Shown here: positions 36,094 to 45,200 of the stretch, piece after piece
Numbering within the stretch: the stretch's first letter is position 1
Layout: each line of letters begins with the position of its first letter
Assembly: GCF_028583545.1 (NCBI RefSeq)
Contig: NZ_CP087106.1
Coordinates: 434,001 to 498,000, forward strand
Length of the DNA stretch: 64,000 bases
From: Methylobacterium sp. NMS14P
GTDB taxonomy: Bacteria > Pseudomonadota > Alphaproteobacteria > Rhizobiales > Beijerinckiaceae
Reading direction: 5' to 3'
Made by a program: the position numbers and the translations under genes
Notes under the pieces: generated by a model
What the model saw: the letters and a program-made list of their open reading frames with translations, nothing else
Databases searched by the model: none
Told to the model about the DNA's origin: nothing

Positions 36094-36233
36094 GCCACAA
36101 TCTGACCGGCCGCACAGGCCGCTACCGGTCCGCCGCTGCATCAGCGGGCACGGTCGTCGTCGCATTTGTGCCCATTGCCGTTGGCCGACGACTTGGCATC
36201 GTCGGCAAAGGAGGAAGAACCGCTTGACCACAA

Positions 36234-36247
36234 GGTGCATATACACC
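36234..36247. promoter_or_regulatory. MarR operator copy 3
   Basis: GGTGCATATACACC, identical to the core of copy 2 at 30939. It lies 113 bp upstream of copy 4, in the gap before the methyltransferase gene. Confidence 0.75.
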
Positions 36248-36346
36248 ATTTTGGCACGACTTACGAGCTAGTAGGCGGGTAAGACCGTCGCCGACCCGGC
36301 CGCAGCTATACGTCGCTGAATCGTTCGAACTGCTCGCGCGCTTGAT

Positions 36347-36360
36347 GGTGCATATGCACC
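36347..36360. promoter_or_regulatory. MarR operator copy 4, perfect palindrome
   Basis: GGTGCATATGCACC is fully self-complementary. It lies 31 bp upstream of the methyltransferase start. With copy 3 it makes a two-site promoter. Confidence 0.8.
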
Positions 36361-36391
36361 TTCGCTAGCTCGATGGTCAATGGAGAAGGTC

Positions 36392-37246
36392 ATGGATGCG
36401 CTCATCGATTCGGTCAGGGAGCACTACAGCCCCTCCAATCTGACAGCGCGCATCATAGGATTGCTAGCCGATCTCGGCCCAGGCGAGCAGCGTCTGACCG
36501 TCGAGCAGCTTGCTCCGCTCGACCAGTTCCACACGCGCGGCCTCGCAGCTACGTCCGACTTGGCGGGGCTTGCGGGCATCGACGGGCAGACGGAGGTCCT
36601 GGATCTGGGATCCGGCCTCGGCGGTCCCGCCCGCTACCTGGCGGCGACGTTTGGGTGCCAAGTCGTCGGTATCGACCTCAGTCCGGAATTCGTCGAGGCC
36701 GCGGCCTACCTGGCCCAACGATGCGGCTTGGCTGATCGCGTGACGTTCAAGCTCGGGAGCGCCCTCGACCTCCCCGTCTCGGACGAGGCTTTCGACGTCG
36801 TGTTCTTGCAGCACGTCGCGATGAACATATCGGATCGCGACCGGCTCTACGGGGAGGCGCACCGCGTACTCCGGCCGGGTGGCCGCCTGGCCATCTATGA
36901 CGTGGTGATGCGCGAAGGGGAACTGCATTACCCCGTACCTTGGGCATCGGATATCTCGACGAGCTTCGTGTTCAGTGCCGATGCCACGCAGGATGCCTTA
37001 AAGCGAACCGGCTTCGAGGTTCTCCATTGGCACGACGACACGGCAAAGGCCTTGTCATGGTTCTCTGCGGCGGCGGCGCAGCCCACTCAGGGTCCTTCCC
37101 TGGCAACCATCCTCGGATCCGAGTTCCCAGGCAGGGCCGCCAACCTCGTTCGAAATATTCGCGAGGGTCATGCGGGCGTTCTCTCGGCCATCCTTAAGCG
37201 TGACCCAAGCTTCGAGGCATCCCGAGGCAACGCACTTCGCGAATAG
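36392..37246 (+). CDS. Class I SAM-dependent methyltransferase (UbiE/GSMT-like)
   Basis: 284 aa. SAM-binding motif I is VLDLGSGLGGPARYLA, followed by GIDLSPEFVEAAAYLAQRCG. FDVVFLQHVAMNISDRDRLY and VLRPGGRLAIYDVV form motifs II and III. This layout is shared by sarcosine/dimethylglycine and small-molecule methyltransferases. GGAGA selects the ATG at 36392 over the one at 36380. Two MarR operator copies sit just upstream, and the QueG-like/SCP2 gene follows on the same strand. The methyl acceptor is unknown. Confidence 0.85.
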   Translation: MDALIDSVREHYSPSNLTARIIGLLADLGPGEQRLTVEQLAPLDQFHTRGLAATSDLAGLAGIDGQTEVLDLGSGLGGPARYLAATFGCQVVGIDLSPEFVEAAAYLAQRCGLADRVTFKLGSALDLPVSDEAFDVVFLQHVAMNISDRDRLYGEAHRVLRPGGRLAIYDVVMREGELHYPVPWASDISTSFVFSADATQDALKRTGFEVLHWHDDTAKALSWFSAAAAQPTQGPSLATILGSEFPGRAANLVRNIREGHAGVLSAILKRDPSFEASRGNALRE

Positions 37247-37367
37247 TCCCAGGACATTCAGCACGGTTGGCGGCAGATATTCGATGCGCCGCCTGATCGA
37301 TTAAGAATGACGGACCCATGCGCGTGGCCTCGGCTCGATGTGCGCGGATTGGCTTCAGGAGATCGGC

Positions 37368-38696
37368 ATGTCTCGACTCGAAGAGCACCCCACCGTCGTT
37401 CGGGTTCGTCGAAACGAACCGCCTCCTGTGCCGGTCCCGTTGGATCGGGAGTGGCTACGAACACTCTGCCTTGAGGCGGGCGCCGACGACGTCGGCTTTG
37501 TCTCCATCGACCGTCCGGAACTCGCTGGTGAGAAGCCTCACATCCTTGAAGCTTTCCCCAAGGCGCGGACGCTGATCAGCCTTGTGACACGGCTACACCG
37601 CGAGGCCGTCCGCTCGCCAGCGCGATCAATCGGGAACCTGGAATTTCACCGCAACGCGCATGCAATCAACGAGGTCGCGCACCGGGTGGCCGCCGCATTG
37701 GAAAACAAGGGCGTCCCGGCCCTACATCCGGCAGCCGGCTTCCCGATGGAGATGGACCGTTTCCCGGGCCGGATCTGGGTCGTCTCGCATAAGCCCGTTG
37801 CGGTCGCGGCGGGACTTGGGCAGGTGGGGATCCACCGCAGCGTCATTCACCCGGTCTTCGGTAGCTTCATCAACCTGGCGACCGTTCTCGTGGCAGCGGA
37901 GGTCACGACCGAGACCAAACCGATCGACTACAATCCGTGCCTCTCGTGCAAGCTGTGCGTCGCCGCCTGCCCGGTCGGCGCCATCGAACCGGACGGCTAC
38001 TTCAACTTCTCGGCCTGCCTGACCCACAACTACCGAGAGTTCATGGGGGGCTTCACCGACTGGGTCGAGGGCATCGCCGATGCCAAGAGCGGCCTGGCCG
38101 TCCGCGAAAAATTCGCCGGGTCGGAGCAAGCCTCCCTATGGCAGAGCCTGTCCTTCGGGGCGAACTACAAGGCCGCCTACTGCATCGCCGCCTGCCCGGC
38201 GGGGGAAGACGTCATCGGGCCCTACCTCGATGACCGAGTCGGCTTCGCCCGCGACGTCGTCAAGCCTTTGCAAGCCAAGGTGGAGCCTGTCTACGTTGTG
38301 CCGGGCTCGGATGCCGAAGAGCATGTCCGGAAGCGTTACCCTTCCAAGACAGTGAGGCGGGTGGGAAACGGCGTCAGACCGCAGAACATCGCGAGCTTGC
38401 TGGTCGGGATGCGCTTGACCTTTCAACGCAACAAGGCCCGCGAATTGGACGCGGTCTACCACTTCCGCTTCACGGGAGCGGAGAAGCGCGACGTGACCAT
38501 CACCTTGCGCCGCCGTGACCTCACCATAGAGGATGGCCTCAAAGGCAACGCCAACCTCGTCGTTCAGGCAGACAGCGAAGCCTGGCTGCAGTTCGTACGC
38601 AAGGAACGCGGACTTCCCGGCCTGCTGCTATCGCGCAAGCTGCGCGTCAAAGGTTCACCGAAGCTCCTCGTCGCCTTTGGCAAGTGCTTCCCATGA
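37368..38696 (+). CDS. QueG-like 4Fe-4S protein fused to an SCP2 domain
   Basis: 442 aa. The N-terminal half resembles epoxyqueuosine-reductase/reductive-dehalogenase-type proteins: GADDVGFVSIDRPEL, then GLGQVGIHRSVIHPVFG. One ferredoxin cluster motif is NPCLSCKLCVAACPVGAI, and a further Cys set is in AYCIAACPAGEDV. From about residue 335 it continues into a sterol-carrier-protein-2-like domain (VYHFRFTGAEKRDVTITLRR and LVVQADSEAWLQFV). GGAG precedes the ATG at 37368. It follows the MarR-controlled methyltransferase. An electron-transfer reaction on a lipophilic substrate held by SCP2 is inference. Confidence 0.75.
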   Translation: MSRLEEHPTVVRVRRNEPPPVPVPLDREWLRTLCLEAGADDVGFVSIDRPELAGEKPHILEAFPKARTLISLVTRLHREAVRSPARSIGNLEFHRNAHAINEVAHRVAAALENKGVPALHPAAGFPMEMDRFPGRIWVVSHKPVAVAAGLGQVGIHRSVIHPVFGSFINLATVLVAAEVTTETKPIDYNPCLSCKLCVAACPVGAIEPDGYFNFSACLTHNYREFMGGFTDWVEGIADAKSGLAVREKFAGSEQASLWQSLSFGANYKAAYCIAACPAGEDVIGPYLDDRVGFARDVVKPLQAKVEPVYVVPGSDAEEHVRKRYPSKTVRRVGNGVRPQNIASLLVGMRLTFQRNKARELDAVYHFRFTGAEKRDVTITLRRRDLTIEDGLKGNANLVVQADSEAWLQFVRKERGLPGLLLSRKLRVKGSPKLLVAFGKCFP

Positions 38697-38781
38697 CACC
38701 AGGCGATATTTAATACATTTTCGACTATGCTCGTCCTTCGACGGAACAGGCGGCGACAGCCATCTTAATTGGCCGCTTTAT

Positions 38782-38911
38782 GTCCGCTTACGGGATTGAA
38801 CGGGTGGCCGATATACGACCGGGAAGGGCGCGAAGCCGAACGGCTGGTTTGACGCTCATTCGAGTTTCGGCATGGCGTAGTCTGGCCGTAAGCGGAATTG
38901 CTGCTTTGGAG
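38782..38911 (+). repeat. Dispersed intergenic repeat, copy C with both borders
   Basis: GTCCGCTTACGG at 38782 and the inverted CCGTAAGCGGAATTGCTGCT from 38887 bound about 130 bp. The second border matches copies A (1622) and B (10238). The interval 38697-39264 otherwise contains no gene that I can support, apart from the hairpin at 39164. Confidence 0.55.
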
Positions 38912-39163
38912 ATTAAGCCGCAGGTAACCGGACCTCGACCCTGAAGCCCTGAGCATTCGCTCTTATGCAAACGGCGCTTCTGCGACCGGTCAAGCTACCT
39001 AGTTCATAGCAACGCTGACCTCACGGTAAACCCGATGATCAAGGTCACCAACGTCATCGCTTCACTGCCGTTCGCCATAGTCGTGGTTGGTAGTGATTGA
39101 TAGCCAAGTAAATGATCAGCTTCGGGACATCAAAGTTCCGCATCGGATAACCCTAGAGCAAAC

Positions 39164-39193
39164 AAGGGGCCGCTGTTCCGTCAGCGGCCCCTT
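39164..39193. terminator. Strong hairpin, likely bidirectional terminator
   Basis: A perfect 12-bp stem AAGGGGCCGCTG / CAGCGGCCCCTT encloses a six-base loop. It lies 71 bases beyond the stop codon of the minus-strand exported protein gene. A-rich and T-rich bases at the stem edges allow a short U run in either direction. Confidence 0.65.
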
Positions 39194-39264
39194 GCCTTCG
39201 TCTCCCAGCGATTTTGGCTATGACGGCGAAGTTCGGCCCAAGTCAATGCAGAGGCCGTCGTTTC

Positions 39265-39777
39265 CTACGGCTTCCCGCTCGGCGCCACGAACGGGTTCCT
39301 CTCAGTGGCCGAGCCGTTCTTGGCGTAACACGCCTCCAACCGATCCAGAGCGGCCGCGCTCTTGTCGAGCGCCACCTTGATGGTCGCACCCTCACCCTTC
39401 ACCTCCAGGCCGTCGGCGAGCTTGAGCGACCGCAGGAACTTCTCGTCCTTCACCGGCAACGACACCGTGTTGCCGGAGGCGGCCACGTCCGCTTGCAGCG
39501 TCGAGGACCCGGCGGCCAGCTCGACCGGGTAGCTCTTCCCGCGTCCTAGCTTCCACTTCGGCGAGCTCATCGTCAGGTCGAGCCCATCCGCGTCACGACT
39601 GAACCGGACGTCGACCCCGTCATCGGTCGTCCGTGTCATCGTACACCGGTCGAATTTCTGGCCCTTCGAGACGGCCTCGACCTTCCAAGGACCGATGGCG
39701 ACCACCTCCCCAGGCGCCTCGGCATGGGCGGCGAGGGATGCGGCCGACAGGGCGAAGGCGAGGATGGCAAGGCGCAT
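39265..39777 (-). CDS. Exported protein, IalB-like (invasion-associated locus B)
   Basis: 170 aa with a clear signal peptide (MRLAILAFALSAASLAAHAE, cleavage near AHA). The mature part has the pattern of small IalB-type periplasmic proteins: IGPWKVEAVSKGQKFDRCTM, a middle beta-rich region and a second Cys near the C-terminus (EACYAKNG) that could form a disulfide with the first. The function of the family is uncertain. It stands alone, with a terminator hairpin downstream. Confidence 0.6.
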   Translation of the reverse strand: MRLAILAFALSAASLAAHAEAPGEVVAIGPWKVEAVSKGQKFDRCTMTRTTDDGVDVRFSRDADGLDLTMSSPKWKLGRGKSYPVELAAGSSTLQADVAASGNTVSLPVKDEKFLRSLKLADGLEVKGEGATIKVALDKSAAALDRLEACYAKNGSATERNPFVAPSGKP

Positions 39778-40251
39778 GCGGGTCTCCTGGTTGCGCGGCC
39801 AGGATCAGTTCATGAACAGCTCGGGGGTTCCCGACGGGCCCTGCCGGCGCCCTTGGCGAGGGCCACCTGCGATGTGGATGCGCGACCCTCGGTCAAAGGG
39901 GTTTTCGCGCCGGACCTGCCGCGGCCCACTTTCCAAGTCCCCGGCACAAGTCGCCACTAATCTCCCTTGCCCTTCCCTTCGACTTCGGAGGGCTGGCCGC
40001 GCTCGTCTGGGGACGACAGGTGGGGTGGTCGCATTCGCCCCGGACTGGGCGGCGTGTGCAGGCCGGTTACTCGTCCGCCGACGATAGTCCCTCAGTTTCG
40101 CGGTCGTCGGTCGTGATGCCATCCCAGTCGATGGAGCCCACGTCGGCTGACAAGCATTTCCGCGACCAAACCGTGCCCGGCCTCGCTTACGAATTGAGTG
40201 CCGGAACGAACACGATGGCAGCATCCGTGGGCGGCGGATCGGTACTGCGGC
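39778..40251. other. Gene-poor interval
   Basis: I see no supported gene, repeat or operator. The minus-strand open frame across 39805-40224 has no RBS, an Arg/Pro-rich shadow composition and no recognisable domain. Confidence 0.5.
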
Positions 40252-40896
40252 TCAGGTCTTCGGGACCTCCATGCCGCGCTTCACGGCTGGCCGCTCGCCG
40301 ACCCGAGCGAGCCACGCATGGACGTTCGGAATGCCGCCGAGCGTGTCCTTGAGCGGCTCCTTCAGGAACGACGTGGCCGCCAGCGTCCAGGCGTAGCAGG
40401 CGATGTCGGCGATGTCGGCGATGGAGTAGTCCGCACCCGCGAGGTACGGCCCTTCGCCGAGGCGCTTGTCCATGACGTGCAGCAGGCGGTCGGCCTCGTC
40501 GGTGAAGCGCTTGACGGCCAGCGGTGCCTTCTCGTCGGATCGCACCGCGAAGAACCCCAGCTGCCCCAGCATCGGGCCGAAGCCTCCCATTTGCCAGTGC
40601 AGCCACTCCAGGGCCTCGTATCGAGCGGGGCCGGCCGGGGCGAGGAATCGACCGGTCTTCTCGGCGAGGTAGGTGAGGATCGCCCCGCTCTCGGATACGG
40701 ACAACGGCCCGCCCTCGGCTTCGTCGTCGACGATGGCGGGTATCTTGTTGTTGGGCGAGACCTTCAGGAAATCGGGGGCGAACTGCTCGTCCTTGCCGAT
40801 GTTCACCGGCACGACCGTGTACGGCAGCCCGCACTCCTCCAGCATGATCGGGATCTTGCGGCCGTTCGGGGTCGACCATGTGTAGAGCGTGATCAT
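40252..40896 (-). CDS. Glutathione S-transferase, Nu-class/YfcG-like
   Basis: 214 aa. The N-terminal thioredoxin-like domain begins ITLYTWSTPNGRKIPIMLEE, the TPNGxK motif of Nu-class (YfcG/YghU) disulfide-bond oxidoreductases. NNKIPAIVDD gives the cis-Pro, and SVSESGAILTYLAEKTG gives the glutathione gamma-Glu site (ES). The C-terminal helical domain follows (PYLAGADYSIADIADIACYA). It is a cytosolic glutathione-dependent reductase. Confidence 0.88.
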   Translation of the reverse strand: MITLYTWSTPNGRKIPIMLEECGLPYTVVPVNIGKDEQFAPDFLKVSPNNKIPAIVDDEAEGGPLSVSESGAILTYLAEKTGRFLAPAGPARYEALEWLHWQMGGFGPMLGQLGFFAVRSDEKAPLAVKRFTDEADRLLHVMDKRLGEGPYLAGADYSIADIADIACYAWTLAATSFLKEPLKDTLGGIPNVHAWLARVGERPAVKRGMEVPKT

Positions 40897-40935
40897 GCGG
40901 TCCCTTTCGCCTTGCGGCTCCCGTCGACCCCAGCC

Positions 40936-41172
40936 CTATCGAAGGGTCGGGGATTCGCCCGGCTTTAGGTGGGGATCGCCACCGTCGGGACCACCGAGCG
41001 AGACGTGATCGTTGAGGCGGCCCAGGTGTTCGAAGACATGCTGGAATGCATCGGTCACGGCCCGCTCGAAGGAGCCGTCTCCCTTGCCCTGCGCGTCCCT
41101 GAGGGCGCTCAGCAGCGCGCGGTGCTTCTCGGTGTCGGTCGACAACGCGTTTCTCCCGGCCAGCCGCGGCAT
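40936..41172 (-). CDS. Small hypothetical protein
   Basis: 78 aa from the ATG at 41172. The central part looks like real protein with an amphipathic helix (FERAVTDAFQHVFEHLGRLN). The C-terminus is charged and Gly/Pro-rich. An in-frame TTG five codons upstream is an alternative start. No family is recognised. A stop just after the GST promoter and the divergence from the Crp/Fnr gene are the only context. Confidence 0.4.
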   Translation of the reverse strand: MPRLAGRNALSTDTEKHRALLSALRDAQGKGDGSFERAVTDAFQHVFEHLGRLNDHVSLGGPDGGDPHLKPGESPTLR

Positions 41173-41370
41173 TGGCTGAAAACCCAATTTGCTCGGGCCA
41201 TGCCGGTTCCCCTTGCCCCTTCCATGGTACCGCTTTGGATTACGTGAGCCTGCTCGCTCGCGGGCATCATCCGTGCCGTCGGCTCCCTTTAGAAAAAAGT
41301 CGCGACCAGTCCCCCCCGCTTTGGCGTGAGTTGTCAGGTATCGGACATCTTTGCGCCAGGAAGTCCGCTA

Positions 41371-42216
41371 GTGGACAACCCGACCGCCGCCTCTGCGACC
41401 ATCCCCGTGAACATCCGACCCTCGTCCGCCATCGACGGCAACCTGCTGCTCGAAGCCCTCGATGCCGACGATCGCGCACTGCTGGCGCCGCACGCCGAGC
41501 GCCGCGAGGTCCGTCGCGGTGACGTGCTGTTCCGTGCCGGTGACGACGTCAGCCACGTCACCTTCCCCGCGCACCACTGCGTCGTCACCCTGGTGGTGCC
41601 CCTCATGGACGGGAAGTCGGTCGAGACCGCCACGGTCGGTCGCGAGGGCGCCATGGGCGGCGTCGTCAGCCAGGGCTACCTCCCGGCCTTCGGACAGGCC
41701 GTCGTCCAGGTCGGCGGGCCGGTCATCCGGATCGACGCCGCGCGCCTGTCCGAAGCCAAGCACGCGTCGAAGGGCATCCGCGACCTGTTCGTGCGCTACG
41801 CCGACTGCCTGCTCGCCCAGGTGCTCCAGTCGGTCGCCTGCAATGCCGCCCACACCATCGAGCGGCGCTGCCTGCGCTGGCTCCTGACCCTGCAGGACCG
41901 GATCGGCACGCCCGAACTGCCGGTCACGCACGAACTCCTGGCCGACATGCTCGGCGTGCGCCGCGCCTACCTGACCGAGGTTCTCGGGCGCATGCAGCGC
42001 GAAGGCCTGATCACCATCGGCCACGGACGCATCACCCTCCCGGACAGGGCCCGCGCGGAAGCCGGCTCGTGCGAGTGCCACGCCGCGGTGCGGCGCCACT
42101 TCGAGGAAGTGATGGGTGCCGTATATGCGCCCGGCGGCCGCATCGTCGCCGTCGATGTCGGCGACCCGGAGCGGCTGCGGCCCCCGTCCGCGCTCGTGAA
42201 GGACGCGACCCCGTGA
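41371..42216 (+). CDS. Crp/Fnr-family transcriptional regulator
   Basis: 281 aa. The cyclic-nucleotide-type sensor domain (about 20-135) has RRGDVLFRAGDDVSHVTFPA and an unusual ligand strand (VETATVGREGAMGG). The dimer helix carries Cys residues (DCLLAQVLQSVACNAAHTIE). The C-terminal helix-turn-helix is THELLADMLGVRRAYLTEVL. No Fnr-type Cys cluster is seen. GTG at 41371, preceded by AGGAAG, is the likely start. Its stop overlaps the kinase start (GTGA), so the regulator and the sensor kinase are coupled. Confidence 0.87.
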   Translation: MDNPTAASATIPVNIRPSSAIDGNLLLEALDADDRALLAPHAERREVRRGDVLFRAGDDVSHVTFPAHHCVVTLVVPLMDGKSVETATVGREGAMGGVVSQGYLPAFGQAVVQVGGPVIRIDAARLSEAKHASKGIRDLFVRYADCLLAQVLQSVACNAAHTIERRCLRWLLTLQDRIGTPELPVTHELLADMLGVRRAYLTEVLGRMQREGLITIGHGRITLPDRARAEAGSCECHAAVRRHFEEVMGAVYAPGGRIVAVDVGDPERLRPPSALVKDATP

Positions 42217-45200
42217 ACCAGGTCACGCGTCCCGCCCGGATCGAGGAGGATGGGCGGCTCGCCGCGCTCGTCGCCTTCGACATCCTCGACACGCCGCCCG
42301 AGCGCGGCTTCGACGACATCGTCAACCTCGCGCGCCGCATCTGCGCCGCGCCGGTGGCCCTCGTCAGCCTGGTCGACCGCGACCGTCAGTGGTTCAAGGC
42401 GCGCGCAGGCTTCCCATCCTGCGAGACCGACCTCGACCGCTCGGTGTGCAAGTTCGTCCTGGCCGAACCGGGCGTCCTGCAGATCCCGGACCTTACGCGC
42501 GACGCGCGCACCCGCGCCAACCCGCTGGTGACCGGCGAGCCGCGTCTGCGCTTCTACGCTGGCGCGCCCCTTCGCACGCCCGAGGGGCAGGTGCTCGGCA
42601 GCCTGTGCGTGATCGACCATGTCCCGCGCCCGGGGGGGCTTTCTCCGGAACAGGTTGCGGACCTGGAGGCGCTCGCCCGCCAGGTCATGGACCAGCTCCT
42701 GCTGCGCCGTTCGCTGTCGGACCGCGACCGCGCCGGGCGCCAGGGGGAGGCTGTCGCCGTGACCCTGGCCGGGGTCGCGGCGGCGGGCGGCGACCTCCAC
42801 GAGAGCTTCCGGGCGGTGCTTGCGGGTGCGATGCGCGCCGTCCCCGCCGCCGAGGCCGGCACGGTCGAGATCCGCGAGGGGGATTCCCTGGTCTATCGCG
42901 CCGTCACGGAGAGCCTCGCGACGCATCTCGGCCTTCGCGTCCCGCTTCGGGGAAGCCTCGCGGGTGCTTGCTACCGGGAAGGCGTCCCGCTTCTCGTCCC
43001 CGACGTCCTAAGCGATGACCGGGTCGAGCCCGAACTGGCCGAGCGGCTTCACCAGCGCTCGTGCATGCTGGTGCCCGTCCGCCGCGGCGGTGTCGTGGTC
43101 GGCGTCCTGAAGCTGCAATCGAGCCGCCCAGAAGCGTTCGCGGAGGCGGATCTGCAGGTGCTCGGCGTCCTCGCTGGCTCCGTCGCCTCCGGCCTTGCAG
43201 AGGCCGGCGAGCGCGCCGCTAACCGAGCGGCCGCCCTGACCGAGTACAGGCGCCGGGCGGTGTTCGACAGCGCACAGGACTACGCCATCATCCTGCTCGA
43301 CCTCGACGGCCAGATCACGGACTGGAACGCGGGCGCGACCCGCATCCTCGGCTGGCGTCCCGAGGAGATGTGCGGCGAGACCGCCGACGCCTTCTTCACC
43401 CCCGAGGACCGGCGCGACGGCATCCCGGCCATGGAGATGCAGTCGGCCTTGGAGACGGGCACCGGCGTCGACGAACGCTGGCACCTGCGCCGCGACGGCG
43501 AGCGGTTCTGGGCCAACGGCGAGATGATGGTGCTGCGCGACGAGGCCGGCGCGGCCATCGGCTTCGTCAAGATGCTGCGCGACCGGACGGAGCAGAAGGA
43601 GGCCGCCGCACGCCTCCAGGAAAGCCAGGATCGTTACCGGCTGGCGGCCCGGGCGACGAACGACGCGATCTGGGACTGGAACCTCGCCACCAACCACGTC
43701 CTGTGGAACGAGGCCCTGACGGAGGCCTACGGCCATGCACCCGAGACGGTCGAGCCGACCGGCGAGTGGTGGATTGCCCATATTCACCCCGACGACCGTG
43801 CCCGCATTGACGCATCGATCCACGCGGTCATCGACGGCCAGGGCACAACCTGGACGGACGAGTACCGATTCCGCCGCGCGGACGGGTCCTACGCGCACGT
43901 GCTCGACCGCGGCCACGTCATGCGCGACGCCGAGGGCCGGGCCTGCCGCATGATCGGCGCCATGCTCGACCTGAGCGCGCGCAAGCGGGCCGAGGATGCC
44001 ATGCGCGAGAGCGAGCGCCGCCTCGGGCTTGAGCGCGGCCTGCTGGAGGCGATCTTTCGCCAGGCCCCGGTCGGCATCTCCATCGCCGGGGCAGAGGACG
44101 GCATGCCGTCGTCACTGAACGCTAAGGCAGAGGAGATCCTCGGCCACGGGATCGGGTCGGAGGGTGACGCCCGCTACGTCTCCTACGGTGCCATGCACCC
44201 GGACGGGCGTCGGTACGAGGCGGTGGAGTACCCGACCCTTCGCGCCCTGCGGAAGGGTGAGACGGTGCGCGGCGAGGAGATGCGCTACCGCAACGCCGAG
44301 ACGGGCGAGCTGCGCCTCCTGGAGGTGTCGAGCGGACCCGTGCGTGACGACGAGGGCGCGATCCAGGCCGCGGTGACCGTGCTGGTAGACGTCGGGGACC
44401 AGCGCCGGGCCGATGCCGAGACGCGCCGGCTCGCCGCCCTGGTCGAGCAGAGCCAGGACTTCATCGGCCTCGCGGCGCCCGACGGGAGCGTCGACTTCGT
44501 CAACGAGGCCGGCCGACGCCTCATCGGCCTGCCCGACCTCGCCGCGGCCAGGGCCATGCCCATCGTAGACTACTTCGTGCCGGAGGAGCGCGCGCGCGTC
44601 CTCGACGAGGTGCTGCCGGCGGTCGAGCGGGACGGCTTCTGGGAGGGCGAGCTGAACTTCCGGCACGTGGTCACGGGGGCCGCGGTCCCGGTCCTGTACA
44701 ACCTCTTCCCCGTGCGCGACGCCGACGGGCGCAAGCTCGGCTACGGCACCGTCACGCGCGACCTCACGGAACAGAAGCGGGCGCGCCAGGCCCTGCAAGC
44801 CAGCGAGGCGACGCTGCGCGCCGTGCTCGACACGGTACCGGTTGGCATCCTGTTCGCGGAGGCACCCTCCGGTCGCATCGTCGCCGGCAACCGGCGGCTG
44901 GAGGAGATCTTCCGCCATCCGATACTGCCGTCGCCCGACGCCGACAGCTACGGCGAATGGGTCGCCTTCCACGAGGACGGCCGCCCGGTCGCTCCGGAGG
45001 AGTACCCGCTCAGCCGCCTCATCCGGGAAGGTGTCGAGCACGCGGAGATGCGCTGCGAGTACCAACGCGGTGACGGCACCCGGCTCTGGATCGAGATCGC
45101 GGGTGCGCCGATGCGCGACGACGCCGGCGCGGTGGTTGGCGCTGTCGTGGCGGTCGCCGACATCGACACCCGCCGCCGGGCCGAGGAACGGCAGGACCTG

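Noticed and set aside
39805..40224. 139-codon minus-strand frame
   Set aside because: No RBS or domain; Arg/Pro-rich as expected of random GC-rich DNA.
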